Assembly: GCF_036373705.1 (NCBI RefSeq)
Contig: NW_027102660.1
Span: 1-64,000, forward strand
From: Amia ocellicauda
Lineage: Eukaryota > Chordata > Actinopteri > Amiiformes > Amiidae
Length of the DNA stretch: 64,000 nucleotides
Reading direction: 5' to 3'
In this document: in pieces, positions 1 to 10,313 of the stretch
How the letters are laid out: every line of letters starts with the position of its first letter
Position numbering within the stretch: position 1 is the stretch's first letter
Program-made: the position numbers and the translations under genes
The notes under the pieces: generated by a model
What the model was told of the DNA's origin: nothing
Database searches by the model: none
The model's input: the letters and a program-made list of their open reading frames with translations, nothing else

Positions 1-2250
1 GATGTGTTGATAACCTCGGCGCAGAAACGCACACAGGCTTCTTTAAGGATCACCACATCATTTTTACAATAAGCGGCCATCTCTTCTCGGTATTGTACCA
101 TTTAAAGAATTCGTCCCTCTCATGAGACATCATAGTATCAACCCCATAATAAGAGGCGGGCGGGTAGGACCCTCGATAATTTTGAGTGTCCTTAGTATTA
201 AAAAAATGGCAGAACCAACCTTTCTTCTGAGCCTCAAAACCCAGAGCCTTAGGCAAAGCGCTCAATTTCATGGGGAGGAAATTTAACGAGTCTATGTAAT
301 GTTAGTTGAAAGCTTCGTCGGTGAAACACATGATCTTGCTACCCTGAGCTATTATTTTTGGGGTCACCCCATTTTCCACCAGATACTTCATCAAAATGTA
401 AGAATCATAACCCTTAGCATTGTGGGCAATAAATGTGTAATTGAGGTATTTTGGACCGCGATACCGCGTAATGATTTCCCTGACACAACTCTCACCGCTA
501 GCTGACCACTCACGATCCAACATGTCAATACAGTGTATATAATTAGCAACGTGGACCCCGTTTTCTTGCCGGCATTCAAAAGCAAAAAAGACATACCGGT
601 TGTGCGGCGGCTCCTTTTTAACCGGCTGAATAAAGCACTGGTGTTCGGACCCCGGGGTTAAATCAGCATTACAGATCCTGCATCTCGGCTCCAGACATTT
701 GTGTGGTTTAACCTCATGAAAACGGTACTGGAGGCAACACTGCGGGCAATATTTAGTTTGATCACAATAACTCAGTTTTTTAACCCCCTCAGCAGCGGCC
801 CTCTGTACCTTATGCTCGGAAAAACAGAACGCAGAGAGACAAATCCTTAAGCAATCTTTTCATCGGATGATAGGGGCCAAACCCTTACAACATTGGGGAT
901 TGAATCAGACGTTACAGTAACCGTCACAGCGGTGCTTAAGCTTATCATTGAAGGCCTTATAACAACAATGACAAGCATACGAACAACCCAAAAAAGCCGT
1001 CAAACTCTTTATTCCAAAGTAATGACTATCACTTAGGAAGAGAAACAGTGTCTGTGTATGGGTTTCAGGATGTGTCTGAAATTTCACAAATACTTCCTTT
1101 ACCTCACAACGGTACCACACAACAATTTTTAAAGACAACAACTCCTCAAACTTGGTGATGTCTGAAAAGGCAACCATCTGTTGAGAGTTTAAGCCGGCCC
1201 TCTGATGAAGCATTAAAGCCTCTTGCAGAGCTTGGGGTTCAGGCATGTCGGGGGTGAGTAATTTTATTAAACTGTAAGCAAAACAGAGCTTATTGTCCCC
1301 ACTGGAACTCACCACTAATTGCCTGAGCTTGGTCCTAATTATGTCGTTCTTCAAGCATTTCGACAGTCTTCTAAGCACCCCACCCTCAGGGTTACGAACC
1401 ACATTCATTACCAGAGACAGACTTTCATCAGCTATGATGGCTGCGTTACTTTGCAATAACGCTTCGATTTTAGCCAGACGTCTAAATTATCTCCACTCAG
1501 CATTACAGATAGGTTGCTAAACAAATCATCCCCTCTGAGTTCTAACTGTACAACATCTCGAGGTCTGACCCTTTCAGCAACCTGTTCAAGCATTTTCTGC
1601 AAGGCCTCGTATATGTTGACAAATATTTCTGCATAATTGTCACAATTTAAAAGTTCTGCAAAATTAAAACGCTGAATCATTTCAAAATTGTTATAGGCCG
1701 GTCTATCTATAATCACGGGATCACTGGTACTCTTGGACACATCATCATTTTGAACAAAGCCTTCACCCCCTACATTCTCCCAGAGCATGTCCTCCACAGC
1801 CTTATCAGTCTCAGAACCCTCCAAATTCCAAACACCCCCACTGCTGACATCTACAAAACCCCCTTTTTGAGGAGGCTCATTTAAAGCCTGTAAAAGTCCT
1901 TCAAAGATATCCAACCGGTTAATGTCAAGACCCTCCTCTATAGTGATGGCTGCTTCTGCCGCCATCCTGTGTTCTAATTGTTTCAAATCATTTATAATAG
2001 GGGCAGAATTTGGTCGGGGTAGCTCCTCCAAAGCCTCCACCATTTCAAACAAATCGGGGTGAACTAGGGGGTGAACCTCTATAAGCGCTACCGGTGGGAG
2101 GTGGTTATTTAGATCATTGACCATCTGTAACAGGTCGGGGTTCACCGGTAATTCTGTTAATTCACATTCTATCGGTGGTAATTGGGGGTTATTTAAATCA
2201 TTTATCATTTGTAATAGTTCCAGGTTCATTGGGACATCAGAGGAGTTCAC
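1..2250 (-). pseudogene. Polinton PolB, N-terminal part (P1)
   Basis: Remnant of the N-terminal half of a protein-primed family B DNA polymerase, cut by the window edge. Visible parts in minus-strand order are an acidic N-terminal extension with repeated leucine-rich motifs (about 2030-2250), a segment containing LCFAYSLIKLLTP, a Cys/His-rich zinc cluster, and the exonuclease II region with HNAKGYDSY. The polymerase palm motifs are outside the window for this copy. Several breaks; a fossil. Confidence 0.85.
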
Positions 2251-2412
2251 AACAGGGCCGGGGATGTTCTCTCGGGAAGGTCTTTTTGGGGCCCTAGCTT
2301 GTTCATAATCCTTTAGTTTGTGAGTTCTTTTACCAAGTCAGGACATTTTTTAATTTATTTTTTATTTTTCCAACAACCCACAATAGTAAGGCGTTTTGTG
2401 TCTATTAAAACA

Positions 2413-4305
2413 TTAAATACGGTACAATTCGTTAGTAAGGGTATTAATAAGGGTGTTTTGGCTCTCTATCACCAGGTTTTGCCCCACTAACACAAGTCTT
2501 TGATTTTGTAACAAAGTATGTAGCAACTCATGCCGACCTTCAGGAAGTAGCTCCGGGGGCTGGTGGCCTGGCTCAGCTTCAAAGGATGGTCGCTCCGGTA
2601 AATCTCGGTCGAAGGAGGCAGGGAGCGAGCGTATACTCATGGACGGAGACCAAGAAGGCCTTTGCGGTGACACCCTGGCCAAGCGCGGGGTACTGTTCCG
2701 CGTTTCTGTAGCCAAGAAACGGGTCTGGGGGGACGATGTTGAAACCAGGCCGTCGTTGGGTGGTGTGTCAGCCCTGACTGACGGCGACCCCTGAGGTTGT
2801 TGGATGCCTGTATTTGTTCCGCCCGACAATGCGGCGGGCTGAATCTGGGGTGTTGAATTACCCCCAGAAGGCTGTGGCCTGAGTAGATGTTGGGGGGTCT
2901 CCAAGACCACCGTGGGGGATCCTCTCGGTGATCTCACCGGGAAAGATGTTTGATCCCACTTAGACGGGGTAATTGTCATCAATAGCTCATTCACAGAATG
3001 ACTATCCCAAGAGTCTTGGGAAGAATAAAAATATACATTACATTTACATCTTTAAACGGCGACAGAAATCAAACTTAAAACAACATGTCCAGGACATTCA
3101 AAACCTTTAGCTTTTTTAGACCTTTGAAAATAGCCTTAGACATTCACTACAACGCCTTATTATTTACAGACAATATATTTATTAGGACTTGATAATAAAT
3201 TTAAAACAGAGAAGCCGCTGTAAATAAACTGTTTCTTAAATGTTTCTTTAAAAACTGTAATATTGTTAATAAAACACACACACACACAACAACATTTCAT
3301 TTTTAAACGAACCTTCCAAGTGTAAACGCTTCCTGATCCCGGGACTTCCTGTTTCACAAACGTTTTCACGATCTGTTTAAATATTAAATACAATGAACAC
3401 CTTCAAGCCTTTTCCTACAACCACTTTAAAACAGAAGTATAATAGCGGGAGATAAGCCAAACAACTTACTAAACCCTTTCGGACGGCTTTACTTCCTAAC
3501 CAGACGGTACGGCAATCGGTCATTTCTAAACACGTTCCCCAGAAACAAGCCTAGACCTGTCCGGACTTCTAAAGATCTTTCCCAGAACCCCCAGCCCTAC
3601 AGGAAACGGTCACCCATCGCTTAAATATTAGCCCTCAACGGGCAAACAAAGCCCTTTTAAAAACATTAAAGTTTGAAAGATCTTACTTACCTCCACAGAA
3701 TAATCGTTTCTTATGTTTTTCGGCTGGTTTAGCTTTTTGCACCGCTGTGAAGGTAAGAGACATGTTTAACCTTTAACCACACCGCTTTATAAAAAGCTTT
3801 AACCTCTTACAGGCTGCAGATATATACTCACAGCTATCAGATACCGGGGCTGACGGCCTTTCAGATTCTTGAAAGGTTACGGTTCTCGAAGGTAAAACGA
3901 AACAAGCCCTCGATGTGGAAGGCCTTTCGTTGTCTCGAACCACATTTCTTAATACTGTTAGACAGGATAATTTTTTTAAATTAACAAAACTGGACTCAAA
4001 CATCTTACAGAATCGTTATACAAACAAACAGGGGTTTAGTTCTTACCCGGTCGGCAGACAGCCTGTCTAGGGATAACCACTTCTCTTGGTCGATCCTCGG
4101 AGACATTAATCACAGGCCTTTCGATAGTTTCTGTGTAATTAAAGAGACCGGCATTAATATATATTAAAACGTTTTCATAACTCTAATGAGCCGCTTCAAA
4201 ACCACACACACCCATGCATAAGAACCCATGAGCGCAAACACAAAATTCTTACCGTCGTTGTTCCAGATGATCTCCTCAGCGTTGGAATGAACTCCTGTTG
4301 ACTGG
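2413..4305 (-). CDS. Candidate multi-exon right-end gene (P1)
   Basis: No homologue recognised. The largest piece (2413-3014) encodes a Pro/Ser-rich, probably disordered chain ending in a helix-prone tail (LLHTLLQNQRLVLVGQNLVI). Upstream on the minus strand lie short open segments, each bounded by a recognisable 3' splice site and 5' splice site: 3313-3372, 3691-3744, 3811-3954, 4047-4130 and 4253-4305. The donors at 3690, 3810, 4046 and 4252 read GTAAG; the one at 3312 is weaker (GTTCG). The four inner exons are 54-144 nt, multiples of three, and share phase 1, as does the acceptor of the last piece. Two exons carry a repeated ERP motif and one is basic (EKHKKR). The first exon and start codon were not found. 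Exon calls are inference from sequence; transcription is unproven. Confidence 0.5.
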
Positions 4306-4479
4306 CTGAAAAATAATTTTACAGAACTTAAAACAGATGTTATAGCCTTATTTACAATACATGCACACAACACGCTCTGAGTCAATGAAAATAATCTGAA
4401 GACTTGCCTAAAAACTCGTTTAAATCGAATCGCTGATGTTGTTTCCGGACATTGTTGATCTTTAGTCTTAAATCGAAAG

Positions 4480-4640
4480 GTCAGTATGAGTCTGTCGAGC
4501 TGAAGACCAGACCTTCATACTTATACTGATGGCCACATGCCGGATCTGCTTGTAAGGCATTGTTCTGGTCTGGCCTTTGTGCCGCCCTGTTACCAATTAA
4601 CATATCAAAACCAACCAATAAAATGACACTGCATCAAATT
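4480..4640 (-). promoter_or_regulatory. Candidate minus-strand promoter at the Polinton right end (P1)
   Basis: On the minus strand a TATA-like TATAAG (4520-4525) lies downstream of two inverted CCAAT boxes (4593-4597 and 4615-4619). The TATA is flanked by an imperfect 10-bp inverted repeat (4481-4490 with 4520-4529, nine of ten matching). It is placed to drive the intron-rich gene and perhaps PolB. P2 has the same arrangement, with its TATA at 20498-20503. Motif-based only. Confidence 0.4.
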
Positions 4641-5025
4641 TCAAATAGAAACCAAGATGGAGACGATCTCTCTCCTCTCTACTCTAAACTTTTATTAGAA
4701 CCTTTTGGTCTCTCAAAAAAACATTTTTAAGCATCAAGACCTATAGTCAACAACCACTAAGAATATTTCAGGCCTTTATAAGCACTAAAAAACAACCTGA
4801 GCCTAGAAAATAACTATAAAGATCTAAAATAACTAGCGCTTTTACAGTGATTTTTTTTTTTTTTTAATAGCGATGCTTTGTTTGGTATTAAACAAGTCAC
4901 AAACTACTCAGAACAGCGTTTATCCCCGCAAAAGAGATATTTGGGTTTATTTTACAAAGCTTATAAATTATATAGGTTAAAAGTATTCTGAATGTTTTGA
5001 TATCACACGCCATACCAACTGTTGT
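4641..5025. other. AT-rich right-terminal stretch of P1, no gene seen
   Basis: No supportable reading frame. It contains an uninterrupted T tract near 4850-4865 whose length differs slightly from P2, and ends at the junction with host spacer. No copy of the left-end ATF/CRE sites or of a terminal inverted repeat is visible. Confidence 0.6.
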
Positions 5026-5712
5026 CTTCTACACCTTACGGTAGCAACAAATCTAACTACTGCTTTACTTTAACAATAATAATGACGGCGACCACGATGA
5101 CAACAAGAACAACAACAACAAGAACAACAACAACAACATCATCATCATCATCATCATCAGATTTTAATTAAAAGTGGCTACACCAGCGTTTACAATTTCA
5201 ACCTGTCGACGGACGGACGCTCTGAGTGCATCGATTGCGGGCACTCCAATGAAGAAAAGACACCCACCGCCTCCGGGGAACCACGAGGGCAAGCATGACG
5301 AAAAGGGCCAGCCCACAGTAGGCTGTTTCCACCCGGTTTCGAACCGGGGACCTTTCGCGCGGTAGGCGAACGTGATAACCGCTACACTACGGAAACTGAC
5401 ACCGCTGCCTCTTGCTTCAAATGGTTACCGTTAAAGCCTGCTGGTAAAACGGGCTCAGGTGTTTCAGGTCGGCTAGGCTGTGAGATGGCGTCTGAAGTGC
5501 GGCGAAAGGATGCCATTTTCACTGACCTGTTTGGCATTGCTAAAGGGCACATCAGGACACTTCGGAAACTCTTTCAAAGGCAGGACGCCCTGCGCTCTGA
5601 CAGTGCCTGCACTTAACCCAACAAGGTGATGCTGAATGGCTTGTTCAAACGGCTGGTGGTCTTCCGTCACCACCAGACTATGAGAGCTATACTGCGCCTT
5701 CAACTACATAAG
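5026..5712. repeat. Host tRNA-Val spacer between P1 and P2
   Basis: A host repeat unit recurring throughout the window. In order it has a block beginning CTTCTACACCTTACGG, a CAA/CAT simple repeat (5101-5160), a block ending near GACGGACGCTCTGAG, a minus-strand tRNA (5324-5396), and a block of about 190 bp starting at the phrase CATTTTCACTGACC that runs to the P2 left end. The blocks contain chance reading frames but none resembles a known protein. Confidence 0.85.
5324..5396 (-). tRNA. tRNA-Val body with ACC (Gly-type) anticodon
   Basis: A 73-nt gene without encoded CCA. Acceptor stem, D arm, anticodon stem, variable loop and T arm all match vertebrate tRNA-Val, and the B box GGTTCGAAACC is intact. 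The anticodon loop reads CTACCGC, giving anticodon ACC where sister genes have AAC. One acceptor pair is G-U. A TTTT terminator lies about 20 nt downstream on the minus strand (AAAA near 5301). It may be an anticodon mutant or an early pseudogene. Confidence 0.75.
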
Positions 5713-5739
5713 AGTAGATAGTAGGGTTTTTTGGGCGCG

Positions 5740-5950
5740 GCCTATTTTGTTATGACGTATGCCCTAAGCTTATTAATATTCCTACGTCATAATTGGGGGG
5801 CGTGATTTTAGGTAGAGTTATTTCCTTAATTATTCCTACGTCATATCCGTCAGAAAGTGTACACCCATAAAACCCTGAACAACAAGGCCACCCATAAATA
5901 CCCCCACCCCTCTGAAGGCAACGCCCCGAAACTCTCCTCTCTATTTAAGA
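5740..5950 (+). promoter_or_regulatory. Polinton left-end early promoter
   Basis: Three ATF/CRE-like heptamers lie close together: TGACGTA at 5753-5759 and TACGTCA at 5783-5789 and 5837-5843. They are followed by a GC-box-like GGGGGGCGTG (about 5795) and a TATA-like TATTTAAG at 5942-5949, about 67 nt before the first ATG (6016). Counterparts start at about 21708, 31496, 40467 and 50095 in the other copies. ATF/CRE sites at an early promoter recall adenovirus left ends; function here is inferred. Confidence 0.6.
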
Positions 5951-6015
5951 ACCCGCGCTTCTTTTAGGCAATACCTCTTTAATTCTCAGCTTCTGAAACA
6001 TCCCGCTTCTTCAAC

Positions 6016-6420
6016 ATGTCCAGCGACATCAACATGAAACCCCGCAAGAAACAATCCCGGGCAAGGGTTCCTGTACTCACCAATTTGAAGATTGAACGCT
6101 CCTGGGTGTTGTTCTGGGGGGCTCGACGGGGTTACCGCTTTAAAAGGGATCCCAGCTATGTTGGAGTGGAGCTTCTTGCTTTGGGAGAGAAGGAGGGTAC
6201 GTTGGAACCTTTTGAGACGGTAATTGAATACTCTTATGAGGACTGGTTGAAGGTGATGGCCTGGAGAGATCTGGGGCTTGTGGATAAGACTCTAGAAGGC
6301 TTGCAAGAGGGTCCAAGAGAATGCGAAATGGAGTCTCCGACTCAGGGTTTTGAAAGGTGTGAATGGGAAAGCTTGCAGAACTACGACAGACGACGTGTGG
6401 GGTTTTGGAGGGGGGTCTGA
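6016..6420 (+). CDS. Early-region gene 1, unknown (P2)
   Basis: A 134-residue frame whose ATG is the first after the left-end TATA. The N-terminus is basic (KPRKKQSRARV, like a nuclear localisation signal) and is followed by a compact, aromatic-rich segment (ERSWVLFWGARRGYRF) and an acidic region. No family recognised. The same N-terminal 129 residues recur in every copy with a left end, while copies P4 and P5 have a longer frame of 236 residues. Position suggests a regulatory or host-interaction protein. Confidence 0.6.
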   Translation: MSSDINMKPRKKQSRARVPVLTNLKIERSWVLFWGARRGYRFKRDPSYVGVELLALGEKEGTLEPFETVIEYSYEDWLKVMAWRDLGLVDKTLEGLQEGPRECEMESPTQGFERCEWESLQNYDRRRVGFWRGV

Positions 6421-6439
6421 CGGCTCAGGGGCTACTCTC

Positions 6440-6490
6440 TTCTAAGAGGGCGGTGTGTCATGACGTAGTGAAGAGATAGGATAAAAGGTG
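6440..6490 (+). promoter_or_regulatory. Second early promoter, between early genes 1 and 2
   Basis: A GC-box-like GAGGGCGG is followed by TGACGTA (6461-6467) and a TATA-like GGATAAAAGG (about 6479-6488), 35-45 nt before the ATG of early gene 2. Counterparts lie near 22408, 32481, 41452 and 50798. This reuses the ATF/CRE heptamer of the left end. Confidence 0.45.
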
Positions 6491-6523
6491 CAACAATTCA
6501 TTCATGGTTTAAAATTAAAGAGA

Positions 6524-7372
6524 ATGTCTTACCCGAAAGCTGCGGACGTCGACAGGCTCTACAGGCCTCTTCAAACCCGGGATCACCCCTGGTTCTATTC
6601 CCCAGATTTTGTTTACACTCTGGAACCCTTTGACTGTGGTTACTCTCCAAGACCTCAGACCCCGGTCCCTCAGGACGAAACAACATGCGGTGCGATGGAT
6701 GTCCAAATGAGTCTCGGGGATCCCCAGCCTCTGGAGCTCATGGAGGGCCTCGATTTTGCCGAACTGTCTACCGTCTGTGCGTCTCAGGAGGGGGTCAGTC
6801 CAATGGATGGAGAAACACCCCACAAACCACCAGGCGACCCAATGAGCATCGGACTGTCCCGGGGGCGTGATGAAGACGCAGGATTTATGCCCGGGGTATG
6901 TGACCAAGTAAGCAGAGTGGTTAAAAGCACCCTGGTGTATATTCTGAGTGCTCTCATCGACCGAGCTCTGAAAGAAGTCTGTCGGGGGTGTGAAGTGAAT
7001 CACCCCAGTCAGTTGAGACACAGTTGTTTGTTTGAACCAGACCGTTACTATTTCCTGTTCTATTTCAATGTGTTTTACAGAAGACTGAACAAACCGTGGC
7101 TGAAACCGGCACTAATCAAGGCGCTCTCTTACTCCCACATACATGTCACTGTGGGACAAGTCCAGAAAATCATAGATGAGATTTTGCTGGAGCTGAAAAA
7201 GGAGCCGTTTATAATAGAGAAACTTGGGCAGCTGCTCAATGACCTGGATGAGCCGAGTAGAAAAACCGCTGGCAAGCTAAAAGCTTATTTCTTCCGTAAA
7301 GAAGTTAAAGCTGGGGGCAGCGACGAAGAATTCGACATCTACGCCACTGATTCAGACTCTGACCTGAACTAA
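6524..7372 (+). CDS. Early-region gene 2, unknown (P2)
   Basis: A 282-residue frame beginning MSYPKAADVDRLYRPLQ. The ATG at 6524 is preferred over an upstream GTG because it follows the second TATA-like box. The N-terminal third is Pro-rich. The middle and C-terminal part is predicted helical and Cys-containing (VCRGCEVNHPSQLRHSC, then DRYYFLFYFNVFYRRL). The tail is acidic with casein-kinase-like Ser/Asp sites (TDSDSDLN). No family recognised. It sits directly before the Bcl-2-like gene, 12 nt apart, so the two may share a transcript. Confidence 0.6.
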   Translation: MSYPKAADVDRLYRPLQTRDHPWFYSPDFVYTLEPFDCGYSPRPQTPVPQDETTCGAMDVQMSLGDPQPLELMEGLDFAELSTVCASQEGVSPMDGETPHKPPGDPMSIGLSRGRDEDAGFMPGVCDQVSRVVKSTLVYILSALIDRALKEVCRGCEVNHPSQLRHSCLFEPDRYYFLFYFNVFYRRLNKPWLKPALIKALSYSHIHVTVGQVQKIIDEILLELKKEPFIIEKLGQLLNDLDEPSRKTAGKLKAYFFRKEVKAGGSDEEFDIYATDSDSDLN

Positions 7373-7384
7373 GGGACTTTGAAC

Positions 7385-7890
7385 ATGGGGAATGTTCTGG
7401 ACTGCTTCTGCAACTGGTTCTGTCATCAACACTCTGCAGCTAACCTGAGAGCGCTATTACACCATGTGCTTGACAGAAAAGTAGCCAACGCGAGCCTTTT
7501 CTCTACAGATTTAACCATCGATGAGGATCAACTTTCAAACCTGGAAAAGTGAATGGCTGCTGTAACAAAGACCGGGGGGTACGAACACTGGGATGAAGGG
7601 CTCAAGGGGGCCAAGAATGATATTAGGCCATTTCATCAACATCTGTATGACCTTTTACTGAGCATGTTTAATACACCTCTGTTTACTTTTAAAATAGGTC
7701 ATATTGTTGTTTTATTTACATATGTAACTGAGGTGTGTGCCTACAAGATAAAGAAACAGGTATATTTGTTGATATAGATCAAGTAACCAATCATCTGATT
7801 TCTTTTTGTCTGGACCGTAGAAAAAATTGTTGTGTATGTTATACTTTTCTCAAATGTCTAAAAAGGGGTATCTGCTCTCCTGAAGTTGAA
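7385..7890 (+). pseudogene. Bcl-2-like gene (P2), broken
   Basis: It starts MGNVLDCFCNWFC, a Gly-2 N-myristoylation-type start with nearby cysteines. Further on, FKIGHIVVLFTYVTEVCAYKI resembles the BH1 segment of Bcl-2 family proteins (pattern NWGRIVxLxxF), preceded by a helical stretch ending in LLLSMFNT. Bcl-2 homologues are known from adintoviruses and other large animal viruses, where they block apoptosis. A polyadenylation signal AATAAA follows at 7889-7894. About one or two breaks. The family call rests on BH1 alone. Confidence 0.5.
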
Positions 7891-7909
7891 TAAAAAACCT
7901 TGTATAAAA
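7889..7909 (+). promoter_or_regulatory. Polyadenylation signal and adjacent TATA box
   Basis: AATAAA (7889-7894) closes the early module. TATAAAA (7903-7909) begins 9 nt later and sits about 40 nt upstream of the integrase ATG (7950). Early-module end and late-module start are therefore packed into about 20 bp. The same pair precedes each integrase copy. Confidence 0.55.
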
Positions 7910-7949
7910 ACTTTGCGCATAGTGTGGGTCTGTGTGGTTATTTGAGAGA

Positions 7950-9041
7950 ATGACTCGGCAAGCTCCCCAAATGCAGGAACTATACTACAACCCAGCCAAG
8001 ATTGGGGGTTTGGCGGGTAAGAAGGGTTTTCAAAGAGGACTCGCTGAGGCCGGAGTGAAGGTTAATGATGTGGTTGTTTCAGAATGGTTACGGGAACAAG
8101 ACGCCTATACCTTACATAAACCTCTCAGGATTAACTTTAAAAGAAACCGCGTATATGCAACTGACATAGATTCACAATGGCAAATGGATCTAGTCGATAT
8201 GTCAAATATATCAAAACATAACAATGGTCACAAATTGATGTTGATGTGTATCGATGTGTTATCAAAATATGCCTGGGCTCACATTCTACATAATAAAACA
8301 GGTCGGGCGGTGACAAGGGCCTTTGAGGATATATTGTCCCAGGGTCGATGTCCTAAAAAACTGCAGACTGATAAAGGAAAAGAGTTTCTCAACAGAGAAT
8401 TTCAGAATCTACTGAAGAGACACAAAATACATCATTTCACCACCGGTAATGAGCTTAGGGCATCGGTAGTGGAGAGGTTTAACCGCACCATAAAGACCAA
8501 AATGTGGAGATATTTTACAGCGGTCAACACGTTCAAGTATTTTGATAAAGTTCAGGATTTTATCGATGCTTACAACCAAGGGTATCACACCAGTATTAAA
8601 ATGAAGCCTATAGATGTTGATCAAAGTAATTCTTTTAAGGTCTATAAAAAATTATACGGACCATTTATTAAGAAGGGAAAAACTACTTATTAGTTCAACA
8701 TCGGTGATGTGGTTCGCGTTTCAAAGCTAAGGAGTACTTTTGCCAAAGGTTATGAAGAAACATTTTCTGACGAATATTTTACAGTTACCGAACAGTTGGC
8801 TAGAGACCCCCCCGTGTACCGGTTAAAAGACTATGACAGGGAGGATATAGAAGGAACGTTTTACGAAGCCGAGTTACAAAAAATTATTGTGGGTAAAGAC
8901 AGTGTATACAGAGTTGAAAAGATATTAGCTGAAAAAACCCAGAACCGGAAAAAATATGTGTTGATGAAATGGCTTGGATGGCCTGAAAAGTTCAATAGTT
9001 GGGTCCCGGAACAACAGGTTTGCGATATTCAATCCTTATAA
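7950..9041 (+). pseudogene. Polinton integrase with chromodomain (P2), broken
   Basis: Retroviral-type DDE integrase. The core has Asp in QMDLVDM, Asp in QTDKGKEFLN and Glu in SVVERFNRTIKTKMW, with the spacing usual for Polinton integrases. The C-terminal 45 residues form a chromodomain (YRVEKIL, then KWLGW and FNSWVP). The ATG at 7950 is used rather than an upstream GTG because it follows the TATA box at 7903. About one break. P4 and P5 carry open versions. Confidence 0.9.
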
Positions 9042-9087
9042 CAACATGCCCGCGGGTGTGTTGGGGGCATTACTTTCGATTCTCAAG

Positions 9088-9820
9088 ATGGAATCAGGAG
9101 GCTTCTACGTGACTCTACCCAGTAATGCCTCTCTCGATATATATCCTAAAAATGAAATATCCAGTTACACGGTACAATTTGGAAAATCTATAGATCTAAG
9201 GGTGTCGTGGGAAGTGGGGTTGGCGGAAATACAGTATCCTTACACTTGGGCTGTTTTACAAGATAAGGATGCCACCTTCGCCATTTTTGATGATGTTAAA
9301 AAGAGTCAATGGACATTCACGATACAAGGAGGTTATTATGACAATGTGGATAAAATATTAGATGAGATGCATAAACAGTTCTCAGAAGGCACCCCCAACA
9401 TCTAGCTATATTACAACCCTATTAAAAACAGAGTGTACAAGGTGTCAAAACCAGGTATTAGCATTCAAACCAGCGGCCAACTGGGGCGTATATTTGGGTT
9501 CTATTCTGACACAGAGAGCAGGTTCTCAGAAGTGGTGGGGCGGCTTTTACACTCTTTATGTGTATACGGATATCATAACCCACCAGAGGGTCGGGGATAG
9601 TTATGTCCCCCTTTTGAGAAATGTACTTATTAAAGGTAAAAGCAATGACATGGTCACAATTACTTATGACAAACCACACTACGTACCAGTCTCAAAGACC
9701 CACTTTGACAACATCACGATCGAAGTAAAATTGGATCAGAATATCAACGTACCCTTCCGCATCGGTAAAGTTAATGTCAAACTACATTTTCGACCCCTGA
9801 AACAGTGTGTACATTATTAA
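9088..9820 (+). pseudogene. Polinton penton / minor capsid protein (P2), broken
   Basis: The N-terminus MESGGFYVTLPSNASLDIYP and the motif SWEVGLAEIQYPYTW are the signature of the Polinton/adintovirus single-jelly-roll minor capsid protein that forms the capsid vertices. The C-terminus ends near FRPLKQ. It starts within 50 nt of the integrase end and abuts the core protein gene. About two breaks. Confidence 0.85.
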
Positions 9821-9821
9821 A

Positions 9822-10311
9822 ATGGCTACCTCGAAAGGTTATGTAGATCCTAGCGCCTATGTGGATTATTACAAGATGCAAGATGGAACGGCTTGCCCGG
9901 TATTGTAGGAGCCCCCACAATGTATGGCGCCAGTCTAGGAGGACTCTTTCGTGGTCTCTTTAGAATGGCCATACCCCTGCTTAAGAGAGGCTTTGCTATA
10001 GCCAGACCCCACTTGAAATCAGCGGCTAAAAATATTGTTAGTGACGTGTTCACCAATGTTATGAACCGGGCAGCTAGCCATGAGCATCAGGAGGGTTCGG
10101 GTCTCATGGTAATGGCGAGGAGGGGGGGTAAAAGAAGAAACAGCATGTGTCCACCAGGGGGCGACAAAGATCCGTGGCTAACAAAAAACGAAGAATCTCT
10201 CATTCTCCAACATATCGTGGAAACACTCGGAGAAGGAAGCAGCACAAGAAAAAACCTGCAAAAAGAAAGTCTCAAAGAAAGAAAAATAGAGCCTCAGGAT
10301 ACATCTTTTAA
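9822..10311 (+). pseudogene. Core/pX-like basic virion protein (P2), broken
   Basis: Begins MATSKGYVDPSAYVDYY. A Gly-rich amphipathic middle (LGGLFRGLF, PLLKRGFAIARP) and a strongly basic Arg/Lys tail recall adenovirus pVI/pX and the equivalent Polinton protein. Likely DNA-condensing or membrane-active in the virion. About two breaks. The open version is in P3-P5. Confidence 0.7.
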
Positions 10312-10313
10312 AC

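Larger units (their letters stand above)
1..5025 (+). mobile_element. Polinton/Maverick (adintovirus type) copy P1, right part only
   Basis: The first base matches position 15952 of copy P2 and the two stay collinear to the right end, so this is the right third of an element whose left part lies outside the window. It holds the N-terminal part of PolB and the intron-rich right-end gene, both on the minus strand. The right end at about 5025 is where element sequence gives way to host tRNA spacer; P2 has the same junction at about 21003. No terminal inverted repeat matching the left end of other copies was found. Broken, with several breaks in the PolB part. Confidence 0.9.

Noticed and set aside
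5101-5160. CRISPR-like repeat array
   Set aside because: It is an uninterrupted trinucleotide repeat with no spacers, in a eukaryotic context.
5324-5396. tRNA genes as part of the Polinton genome
   Set aside because: All tRNA genes lie outside the element boundaries, in spacer that also exists without a Polinton (30519-30720).
5473-5703. Minus-strand frame of about 76 residues repeated in every spacer
   Set aside because: It is carried only by duplication of host spacer, has no recognisable domain, and its ends vary between units with the spacer changes.
7950-9041. Retroviral or LTR-retrotransposon origin for the integrase
   Set aside because: No reverse transcriptase, gag or LTR is present. 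The integrase sits among PolB, ATPase, protease and capsid genes, which is the Polinton arrangement.
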